From an uncultured Erysipelotrichaceae bacterium (GTDB lineage: Bacteria > Bacillota_I > Bacilli_A > Erysipelotrichales > Coprobacillaceae), in NCBI GenBank assembly GCA_945981915.1, contig CAMFRJ010000096.1, positions 1-5,789 of the forward strand: a stretch of 5,789 nt of DNA, read 5' to 3'. A program made the translations under genes and the position numbers. Within the stretch, counting starts at the first letter, position 1, and every line of letters starts with the position of its first letter. The notes below the pieces were generated by a model that saw only the letters and a list, made by a program, of their open reading frames with translations, had not been told where the DNA came from and made no database searches. Of the stretch, positions 1 through 4,485 are shown one piece after another.

Positions 1-45
1 ACACACTGCATATCGTCGGCAGCGTCAGATGTGTATAAGAGACAG
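1..45 (+). other. Nextera/Tn5 adapter with i5 index (synthetic, not genomic)
   Basis: Positions 1-4 (ACAC) match the end of the Illumina P5 primer. Positions 5-12 (ACTGCATA) match the Nextera i5 index known as S506/N506. Positions 13-26 (TCGTCGGCAGCGTC) are the Read-1 Nextera overhang, and 27-45 (AGATGTGTATAAGAGACAG) are the 19-base Tn5 mosaic end. This is library sequence and should be trimmed. Genomic sequence begins at 46. The adapter assignment is from memory of published adapter sequences; the match of the overhang and mosaic end is exact. Confidence 0.98.
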
Positions 46-92
46 AAGTAATACTTTTAAGATTGTTATGTATCGATAAAGTATTACTTTTT
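46..92 (+). terminator. Hairpin, possible terminator 3' of mscL or of a lost plus-strand gene
   Basis: A perfect 12-bp stem pairs 46-57 (AAGTAATACTTT) with 78-89 (AAAGTATTACTT) around a 20-nt loop, and on the plus strand it is followed by five T (88-92). It lies just beyond the mscL stop codon, so it may end mscL transcription from the right, a gene from the left, or both. The minus-strand T-tract, if any, would lie left of 46 and is replaced by the adapter. The stem has only two G-C pairs and the loop is large, so it is a weak candidate. Confidence 0.4.
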
Positions 93-95
93 ATA

Positions 96-542
96 TTATT
101 CTGTTTCTTCTAAAACACTTGTACAGTGTGGACATCTTGAAGCTTCGATAGAAATTTCGCTTTTACAAAATGGACATACTTTTGTGGTAGGTTTAGCTGG
201 AGATTCTTCTTTAGGTTTTCTTAATTTATTCATCGCTTTAACAATCATAAAAATAACGAAAGCCATGATGATGAAATTAATTAAGCCTGTTATAAATAAA
301 CCATAATTAACAGTTGGAGCACCTGCCTTTTGAGCCATTTCTAGAGTTGTATAGCTTTTGCCATCTAAAGAAATAAATAAATTTGTAAAATCTATTTTTC
401 CAGTAACAATACTTAAAACAGGCATAAGAATATTGTTGACAAGAGATGTCACCAAAGAGTTAAATGCACCACCAATAATAACCCCAACAGCGAGATCGAT
501 CATATTGCCTTTTAAAGCAAATTCTTTAAATTCTTTGAGCAT
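96..542 (-). CDS. mscL: Large-conductance mechanosensitive channel MscL with C-terminal zinc ribbon
   Basis: This 148-residue inner-membrane protein should form the homopentameric MscL channel, which opens under membrane tension and releases solutes during hypo-osmotic shock. The family signature is at the N-terminus: [20 protein letters not shown], then VIIGGAF, the TM1 pore helix (about residues 14-42). A short outer loop (43-77) and TM2 (about 78-103) follow. In place of the usual charged C-terminal helix bundle there is a proline/lysine linker and a CPFC-x10-CPHC ribbon (C113, C116, C127, C130), which should bind zinc in the cytoplasm. I start at 542 because family members begin at MLKEF. 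An upstream in-frame ATG (561-563) would add seven residues, but the SD AAAGGAG lies inside that extension. The SD is 11 nt from the chosen ATG, slightly long. The channel identity is secure; the role of the ribbon is unknown. Confidence 0.95.
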   Translation of the reverse strand: MLKEFKEFALKGNMIDLAVGVIIGGAFNSLVTSLVNNILMPVLSIVTGKIDFTNLFISLDGKSYTTLEMAQKAGAPTVNYGLFITGLINFIIMAFVIFMIVKAMNKLRKPKEESPAKPTTKVCPFCKSEISIEASRCPHCTSVLEETE

Positions 543-569
543 AATTTCATAGTCTCCTTTCATATTCCT

Positions 570-598
570 ATATTAATATAAAAAAAAAGACATCGCAA
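570..598 (-). promoter_or_regulatory. Candidate sigma-A promoter of mscL
   Basis: On the minus strand TTGCGA (598-593) is followed after 17 bases by TAATAT (575-570); each hexamer matches consensus at 4 of 6 positions. The predicted transcript would begin near 563, giving mscL a leader of about 20 nt that contains just the AAAGGAG SD. That start point would exclude the longer mscL reading and supports the start at 542. The promoter overlaps the hairpin terminator of the upstream candidate RNA. The match is moderate and AT-rich DNA gives chance hits. Confidence 0.35.
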
Positions 599-605
599 TG
601 TCTTT
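580..605 (-). terminator. Intrinsic terminator reading leftward, upstream of mscL
   Basis: Reading the minus strand, AAAGACAT (605-598), loop TGCG, and ATGTCTTT (593-586) form a perfect 8-bp stem running into nine T (588-580). This polarity is clear: the plus strand has no T-tract after the stem. It ends about 37 nt before the mscL start, so it terminates a transcript begun upstream between mscL and the rpiR-family gene, where no protein gene exists on this strand. The stem has only two G-C pairs, normal for such an AT-rich genome. Confidence 0.65.
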
Positions 606-684
606 CTTCTAGATATTATTCTTATTTGGGAGGATAAGAATAAATAGTTAGATATAGAGGGAATATGAAATACTATTTTCTAAC
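580..684 (-). ncRNA. Candidate small RNA with C-rich loops (or mscL leader)
   Basis: A leftward transcript from the promoter at 717-689 to the terminator at 605-580 would be about 105 nt with no good reading frame. It would fold into three hairpins. The first pairs 686-679 with 652-645 (8 bp, of which the predicted 5' end keeps about six) and has a loop containing TTCCCTCT. The second pairs 643-634 with 625-616 (10 bp perfect) and has a loop of CCTCCCAA. The third is the terminator. C-rich loops that can pair with Shine-Dalgarno sequences are a known feature of Gram-positive regulatory RNAs (the UCCC motif of staphylococcal Rsa RNAs). The alternative is an attenuator-type leader of mscL. No known RNA family was recognised, and only promoter, folds and terminator support the call. 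Confidence 0.38.
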
Positions 685-688
685 TACA

Positions 689-717
689 ATGTTAGTATAG
701 AAACTAATCATAGTCAA
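689..717 (-). promoter_or_regulatory. Candidate sigma-A promoter for the leftward small RNA
   Basis: On the minus strand TTGACT (717-712, five of six consensus bases) is followed after 17 bases by TAACAT (694-689, four of six). The predicted start is near 684-681. It lies directly upstream of the hairpins and terminator at 580-652, which is the reason for taking it seriously. The same bases also form a hairpin on paper (677-686 with 693-703), which could be coincidental. Confidence 0.4.
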
Positions 718-729
718 AAAAAGGGTGAA

Positions 730-755
730 TTGTAAAGAAATATGTGATATTACAA
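730..755. promoter_or_regulatory. Inverted repeat, possible regulator operator
   Basis: TTGTAA (730-735) and TTACAA (750-755) are inverted arms separated by 14 bases, so their centres lie about two helical turns apart. The dyad lies about 20 bases upstream of the -35 element of the rpiR-fumAB promoter. RpiR-family regulators often bind pseudopalindromes near their own promoter, and the half-sites resemble the TGTAA/TTACA halves of the HexR site, though HexR halves are much closer together. Six-base arms can arise by chance here. Confidence 0.22.
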
Positions 756-773
756 AAAGGAATATATCTAATA

Positions 774-803
774 ATGCCAATCCATGTTAAAATAGTGTAT
801 AAT
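774..803 (+). promoter_or_regulatory. Sigma-A promoter of the rpiR-fumAB operon
   Basis: A perfect -10 TATAAT (798-803) is preceded at 18 bases by ATGCCA (774-779, four of six -35 bases). The transcript should begin near 810, giving a leader of about 19 nt that holds the AAAGGTGGAG ribosome site of the first gene. No other promoter-like sequence is needed for the two downstream genes, which overlap end to end. Confidence 0.6.
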
Positions 804-828
804 AAGGTAGATGAAAGGTGGAGAAAGA

Positions 829-1647
829 ATGAAAAACTTATTTTACAGGTTGTTGATTTATTTGGATAGCGCTAATGAAACAGATACAAATTATAATATT
901 GCATGGTATATGGCGCATCATTTATCAGCGGTCGCAAATATGGGGATTTCTAAATTGGCAAGAGAGTGTTTTGTTTCACCGGCCACGATTTCTCGCTTTT
1001 GTCGTGCTTTAGGTTACGAAAATTATGCTCACTTAAAACAAGAATGTGCATATTTTTCTTCAAGCAAAAGAAAGTTTAATAATCTTATTGATGTTCCTCT
1101 AGATATGATGAAAAATGATCCACAAAGATGTAGTGAATACTATAGCTTACAAGTCAGTGAAGGTGTGAAACAATTGTCTCAATATCTTGATTGGAATGTT
1201 ATTGATGCTGTTTTAAGACAAATACATGATAGTGAAAATGTTTCTTTTTTTGGCATTCATTTTTCACAAAGTGCAGCTTTGCATTTTCAAACTGATTTAT
1301 TAATGTTAGGGAAATTTACAACTGCCTATATGGAAACGGAAAGATTGATAGAATGTGCAAAACGTATGGATGAAAATAGTTTGGCGATTGTTATATCGGT
1401 CAGTGGAAATTTATTAAATAGTGGACAAAAGATATTAACGTACATAAAAAAATCAAATGCAAAAGTTGTTTTTATCACCAATAATCCACAACTTGATTTA
1501 GGAATACCAATTGATTATAAGATCATCATAGGAACGAAAGATAATATTAGAATAGGAAAACATAATTTATTAACGACAATGGAATTAATGGCATTAAGAT
1601 ATTATTCTATGTACTATACAAAAGATGAAAATGGAGAAATAGAATGA
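829..1647 (+). CDS. MurR/RpiR family transcriptional regulator (HTH + SIS)
   Basis: This 272-residue protein is a probable DNA-binding regulator of the operon it heads. An N-terminal RpiR-type helix-turn-helix spans about residues 5-75, with the turn and recognition helix around ISKLARECFVSPATISRFCRALG (40-62, the second helix from about 50). A SIS domain, which in this family usually senses a phosphosugar, spans about 130-262: GIHFSQSAA (142-150) takes the place of the usual GxGxS loop and SVSGN (190-194) that of the SxSG loop. I start at 829 because AAAGGTGGAG (814-823) sits five bases upstream; the ATG at 811 lies before this SD and would add MKGGER. Its stop overlaps the fumA start (ATGA, 1644-1647). 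Co-transcription with a fumarase rather than sugar genes is unusual, and the ligand cannot be deduced. Whether it represses or activates is not visible. Confidence 0.9.
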   Translation: MKNLFYRLLIYLDSANETDTNYNIAWYMAHHLSAVANMGISKLARECFVSPATISRFCRALGYENYAHLKQECAYFSSSKRKFNNLIDVPLDMMKNDPQRCSEYYSLQVSEGVKQLSQYLDWNVIDAVLRQIHDSENVSFFGIHFSQSAALHFQTDLLMLGKFTTAYMETERLIECAKRMDENSLAIVISVSGNLLNSGQKILTYIKKSNAKVVFITNNPQLDLGIPIDYKIIIGTKDNIRIGKHNLLTTMELMALRYYSMYYTKDENGEIE

Positions 1648-2489
1648 GAGAAATTCAATGTAAAGATATTATAGAAACAATCAAGACTTTATGTATAGAA
1701 GCGACATCTATATTACCTCAAGATGTTTATGAATCGCTGCAGACAAGATATGAGCAGGAAGATGGCTTGTTGGCAAAAAAAACATTAGAAGTTTTAATGA
1801 AAAATGCTGATCTGGCTAAAAATAAAATGATGCCAATTTGTCAAGATACAGGCATGGCTTTTGTTTATCTGACAATAGGGCAAGAGATTCATATTACAGG
1901 AGGAAGCTTAAAGGAAGCTGTTGAAGAAGGTGTAAGACAAGGTTATCAAGAAGGATACTTAAGGAAATCTGTTGTTGATGATCCTTTATTTGATAGAGTG
2001 AATACGAAAGACAATACACCTGCTATTATTTATTATGAAATGGTTGAAGGAGACACTTTTCATGTGAAAGTGGCACCAAAAGGATTTGGTTCTGAAAATA
2101 TGAGTCAGATTAAAATGTTGAAACCTAGTGATGGAATAGAAGGTGTCAAAGATTTTGTGATGAAGGTTGTTAATGATGCAGGACCTAATGCATGCCCACC
2201 AATGGTTATTGGTGTTGGGATAGGAGGTTCTTTTGATAAAGTGACTATGCTGGCAAAAAAAGCAATGATGAGAGATATTGGAACACATCATCCAGATGCC
2301 AGATATGCAGCTTTAGAAGATGAATTATTGACAAAGATCAACGAAACAGGAATAGGGCCTGCTGGTTATGGAGGAAAAACAACAGCTCTATCATTAAATA
2401 TTGAAACATTTCCAACACATATTGCAGGAATGCCAGTAGCGGTGAGTATTTGTTGTCATGTTGCTCGTCATAAGGAGGCAGATTTATGA
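1644..2489 (+). CDS. fumA: Class I fumarate hydratase, alpha subunit (4Fe-4S hydro-lyase)
   Basis: This 281-residue protein corresponds to the N-terminal half of class I fumarases, which use a [4Fe-4S] cluster to interconvert fumarate and malate in the cytosol. The three expected cluster cysteines are visible: C66 in PICQDTG, C184 in GPNACPPMVIGVGIGG, and C271 (or neighbouring C270) in ICCHVARH. KGFGSENMS (146-154) is the typical substrate-loop region. It starts by a 4-base ATGA overlap with the regulator stop, with GGAG upstream inside the previous gene, and ends by another ATGA overlap with fumB, so subunit synthesis is probably coupled. L-tartrate dehydratase TtdA is a close relative, so another hydroxy-acid substrate is possible. 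The length and the 281/183-residue split are typical of two-subunit fumarases of anaerobic Bacillota. Such clusters are oxygen-labile, fitting an anaerobe. Confidence 0.92.
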   Translation: MREIQCKDIIETIKTLCIEATSILPQDVYESLQTRYEQEDGLLAKKTLEVLMKNADLAKNKMMPICQDTGMAFVYLTIGQEIHITGGSLKEAVEEGVRQGYQEGYLRKSVVDDPLFDRVNTKDNTPAIIYYEMVEGDTFHVKVAPKGFGSENMSQIKMLKPSDGIEGVKDFVMKVVNDAGPNACPPMVIGVGIGGSFDKVTMLAKKAMMRDIGTHHPDARYAALEDELLTKINETGIGPAGYGGKTTALSLNIETFPTHIAGMPVAVSICCHVARHKEADL

Positions 2490-3037
2490 TAGAATTACAA
2501 ACACCTTTAACTGTTGAAAAAATAAGACAATTACATGCAGGTGATGAAGTCACGCTGAGTGGGACAATCTATACAGGGAGAGATGCTGCCCATAAAAGAC
2601 TTATCGCTTTATTAGACGAAAGGAAACCACTTCCTTTTGATATTCAAGATCAAACGATTTTTTATGTAGGACCTACACCTAATCGACCTGGATCAGTGTT
2701 TGGAAGTGGGGGACCTACAACATCTGGAAGAATGGATGCCTATTCCCCACGACTTATTTCCTTAGGATTACGCGCAATGATTGGTAAAGGATATCGTAAT
2801 GAAGATGTAAAACAGGCTATTATGACTTATGGTGGTGTCTATTTTGGTGCTATCGGAGGGGCAGGAGCCATGATGTCTTCATGTATTGAAGAATGTGAAA
2901 TCATCGCATTTGAAGATCTTGGACCTGAAGCAATCAGAAAGCTCAAAGTTAAAAATATGCCATTGGTTGTTGTCATTGATAGTCAGGGAAATGATTTATA
3001 TGAAATAGGGAGAAAAAATTACTTGAACAAGAAATAA
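2486..3037 (+). CDS. fumB: Class I fumarate hydratase, beta subunit
   Basis: This 183-residue protein is the C-terminal-half partner (Fumerase_C fold) of the alpha subunit; together they form the active site. Family motifs in order: TGRDAAHKRL (30-39), with H36 a likely active-site histidine; GPTTSGRMD (76-84), with the substrate-binding arginine R82; YFGAIGGAGA (119-128); and AIRKLKV (149-155), where K152 aligns by motif with the catalytic lysine of known class I fumarases (inferred by eye). A very strong SD, AAGGAGG (2471-2477), lies eight bases before the ATG in addition to the ATGA overlap with fumA, which should keep the two subunits at similar levels. The stop codon lies inside the terminator palindrome. 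As for alpha, tartrate dehydratase TtdB is the main alternative. The gene is intact and of normal length. Confidence 0.92.
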   Translation: MIELQTPLTVEKIRQLHAGDEVTLSGTIYTGRDAAHKRLIALLDERKPLPFDIQDQTIFYVGPTPNRPGSVFGSGGPTTSGRMDAYSPRLISLGLRAMIGKGYRNEDVKQAIMTYGGVYFGAIGGAGAMMSSCIEECEIIAFEDLGPEAIRKLKVKNMPLVVVIDSQGNDLYEIGRKNYLNKK

Positions 3038-3056
3038 ATTTATTTCTTGTTTTTTT
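3026..3056 (+). terminator. Intrinsic terminator of the rpiR-fumAB operon
   Basis: Bases 3026-3051 are a perfect 26-base palindrome (13-bp arms beginning AACAAG and ending CTTGTT), running into seven T (3050-3056). The RNA would form a long stem with a tight central loop. The last four codons and the TAA stop (3035-3037) of fumB lie within the left arm, so a ribosome finishing fumB would cover the hairpin. Confidence 0.85.
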
Positions 3057-3066
3057 ATGAAAAATG

Positions 3067-3095
3067 TTGATAATAAGAAGGTGTTTTTTTATAAT
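3067..3095 (+). promoter_or_regulatory. Sigma-A promoter of the carboxypeptidase gene
   Basis: TTGATA (3067-3072, five of six consensus bases) and a perfect TATAAT (3090-3095) are separated by the ideal 17 bases. The transcript should begin near 3102, giving a leader of about 73 nt. That leader contains a small AACTT-TTTT-AAGTT hairpin (3114-3127) and the structured ribosome site described separately. The promoter lies directly behind the fumB terminator, so the gene is an independent unit. Confidence 0.75.
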
Positions 3096-3147
3096 GTTTA
3101 CAAACTGAATAAAAACTTTTTTAAGTTGGATGATAGATCAATGAGAA

Positions 3148-3174
3148 AGGAGATTCTACGATTGTAGAAAAAAG
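3148..3174 (+). promoter_or_regulatory. Ribosome binding site with a hairpin between SD and start codon
   Basis: The only good SD is AGGAG (3148-3152), 22 bases before the ATG at 3175, too far for normal use. Exactly between them is a perfect 6-bp hairpin: TTCTAC (3154-3159), loop GATT, GTAGAA (3164-3169). Folding it removes 16 bases and leaves an effective spacing of six bases to the ATG at 3175, or nine to the ATG at 3178. A similar looped-out spacer is known from phage T4 gene 38. No in-frame start codon exists between the SD and 3175. Confidence 0.5.
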
Positions 3175-4449
3175 ATGATGAGATTATTTAGAAAAAAAAC
3201 AGATTATTCTTATTATAGTTCATATAATTCTCGAAGAAGAGGATTAAGAATTGATAGAGCAGCAATCGCAATCATTGGCGCAATTGTGCTCGTTTTAGCG
3301 ATTGTTGTTTATCTAAATTTTAATAGAATACAATTTTTAATGAAAGGTTATTCATGGTCAACAACGAGTGAAATTGTACGTTCCTTTGACGATAGTGAAG
3401 AAAAAGAAATATTATCTCATGATAAAATGGAGCATATTTTAAAGTGGGTTGATAATTCAAATAAAGTACAATTGTATGATGATTATGAAAGATATTATCA
3501 ATTATCTAAAAAATTAGATCAAGATTACAATTATGAAGAAATTGTTGAATTTATTGATGAAGTATTTTCGGGACAATTGCGACAACTTTCTAATTATGGA
3601 TATTCTCATAAAATTATTTGGAATTTATTAGAAGATGGGTCAACGAAAAGCGATTTACAATTTCTATTAGATAATCAATTGGATAACGCCACTACGGCTC
3701 CTTATAGAAAAGTCGATGGTTATCGAATGACAAAGATGTTAGAATACATTGCAAAATATAATGAAGTCAAAGATTATAATTACGCAGTGAATATTGTCAA
3801 TTATCCATTTATTATTTCAAGCAATGGAAAACCTACAAAAAATTATACGGTTGCAAAGCCAGATGATTTGTTGGCATTAGTAAAAAAAGGATTCTATTTA
3901 AGCGAAGATTATGAACCGGATGATTTGGTGACTCCTAAAGATGAGTATGTGGCACCAGATTGTGGGAATAGAAAATTAAGAAAAGCTGCTTATAATGCAA
4001 TGGTCAAAATGATCAAAGATGCAAAAAAAGAAGACTTACATTTATTATTGAATAGTGGTTATCGTTCATATGCTGAACAAACAAGGATATATCAAGAAAC
4101 AGAAGCTAAATATGGAGGAGCATATGCAGCAGAATATGTAGCAACACCTGGAGCTAGTGAGCATCAGACTGGGTTAGGACTTGATATGACAGCACAAAGT
4201 GTTGTTGATAAGAAAAGATTGGTATTTAGTGATACTGCTGAATATAAATGGGTCATTGCCAATTGCCAAAAATATGGTTTTGTGATTCGCTTTGAGGCAG
4301 GTAAAGATGGTATAACAGGTATTTCTCATGAACCGTGGCATTTACGTTATGTTGGCGAAGATGTTGCACGTGATATGATTGAACACAATTGGACATTTGA
4401 AGAATATTGTTTATATAGAAATGTCATCCCAAAATTTAAGAAAGATTAA
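3175..4449 (+). CDS. Membrane-anchored VanY-type D-alanyl-D-alanine carboxypeptidase (peptidase M15)
   Basis: This 424-residue protein should trim the terminal D-Ala from peptidoglycan stem peptides outside the membrane. A short Tyr/Arg-rich cytoplasmic tail (1-27) precedes one membrane anchor (about 28-47) with no signal-peptidase site seen. Residues 58-224 are a helical spacer that appears to be two copies of an 83-84-residue unit (GYS at 58 and 142, DYNY at 117 and 200). The C-terminal catalytic domain (about 262-412) has SGYRS (294-298), PGASEHQTGLGLD (325-337) and HEPWHLRYVG (385-394). H330, D337 and H389 are the expected zinc ligands and E386 the catalytic glutamate, so the enzyme should be active. 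It has its own promoter and terminator. Two ATG codons stand together (3175, 3178) and either could start it. A glycopeptide-resistance role is not implied: no vanR/S/H/A/X neighbours are present. D,D- versus L,D-specificity is not resolved by these motifs. Confidence 0.93.
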   Translation: MMRLFRKKTDYSYYSSYNSRRRGLRIDRAAIAIIGAIVLVLAIVVYLNFNRIQFLMKGYSWSTTSEIVRSFDDSEEKEILSHDKMEHILKWVDNSNKVQLYDDYERYYQLSKKLDQDYNYEEIVEFIDEVFSGQLRQLSNYGYSHKIIWNLLEDGSTKSDLQFLLDNQLDNATTAPYRKVDGYRMTKMLEYIAKYNEVKDYNYAVNIVNYPFIISSNGKPTKNYTVAKPDDLLALVKKGFYLSEDYEPDDLVTPKDEYVAPDCGNRKLRKAAYNAMVKMIKDAKKEDLHLLLNSGYRSYAEQTRIYQETEAKYGGAYAAEYVATPGASEHQTGLGLDMTAQSVVDKKRLVFSDTAEYKWVIANCQKYGFVIRFEAGKDGITGISHEPWHLRYVGEDVARDMIEHNWTFEEYCLYRNVIPKFKKD

Positions 4450-4475
4450 AATCTAGAGACATTCTCTAGATTTTT
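4448..4475 (+). terminator. Intrinsic terminator of the carboxypeptidase gene
   Basis: An 11-bp perfect stem pairs 4448-4458 with 4464-4474 (core TCTAGAG/CTCTAGA) around the loop ACATT, and the right arm runs into five T (4471-4475). The left arm begins inside the TAA stop codon (4447-4449). It separates this gene from the radical SAM gene that starts 11 bases after the T-tract. Confidence 0.8.
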
Positions 4476-4485
4476 ATATAAGATT

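Noticed and set aside
358..552. Plus-strand open frame of 64 codons
   Set aside because: It lies opposite mscL, has no SD and shows no recognisable protein features.
543..563. Longer MscL start at the ATG 561-563 (adds MKGDYEI)
   Set aside because: Its own SD would be only two bases away, the good AAAGGAG lies inside the extension, the candidate promoter would start transcription at about 563, and family members begin at MLKEF.
665..700. Plus-strand mini-gene MKYYFLTTMLV preceded by AGAGGG
   Set aside because: The SD is only three bases from the ATG, the frame has eleven codons, it lies upstream of the mapped-by-sequence plus promoter, and the G-rich motif is explained as the complement of a C-rich loop on the other strand.
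606..720. A known riboswitch upstream of mscL (for example a c-di-AMP sensor of the ydaO type)
   Set aside because: I could not find the conserved core segments of that class, and the region is short and AT-rich.
811..828. Longer regulator start at ATG 811 (adds MKGGER)
   Set aside because: The added codons are themselves the SD (AAAGGTGGAG) for the ATG at 829, and the predicted transcript start near 810 leaves no room for another site.
1986..2291. Minus-strand open frame of 101 codons, His/Phe/Asn-rich
   Set aside because: It is antisense to fumA, whose motifs are clear, and its composition is that of a complement-strand shadow.
2338..2553. Minus-strand open frame of 71 codons
   Set aside because: It is antisense across the fumA-fumB junction, with no SD or domain.
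1644..3037. L-tartrate dehydratase TtdAB as the primary call
   Set aside because: The subunit sizes and motifs fit two-subunit class I fumarases and no tartrate transporter or ttd regulator is nearby; it remains possible because the families share the fold and motifs.
3175..4449. A vancomycin-resistance vanY gene
   Set aside because: The catalytic domain is of the same family, but no van regulatory or ligase genes flank it and such carboxypeptidases are ordinary housekeeping genes in Bacillota.
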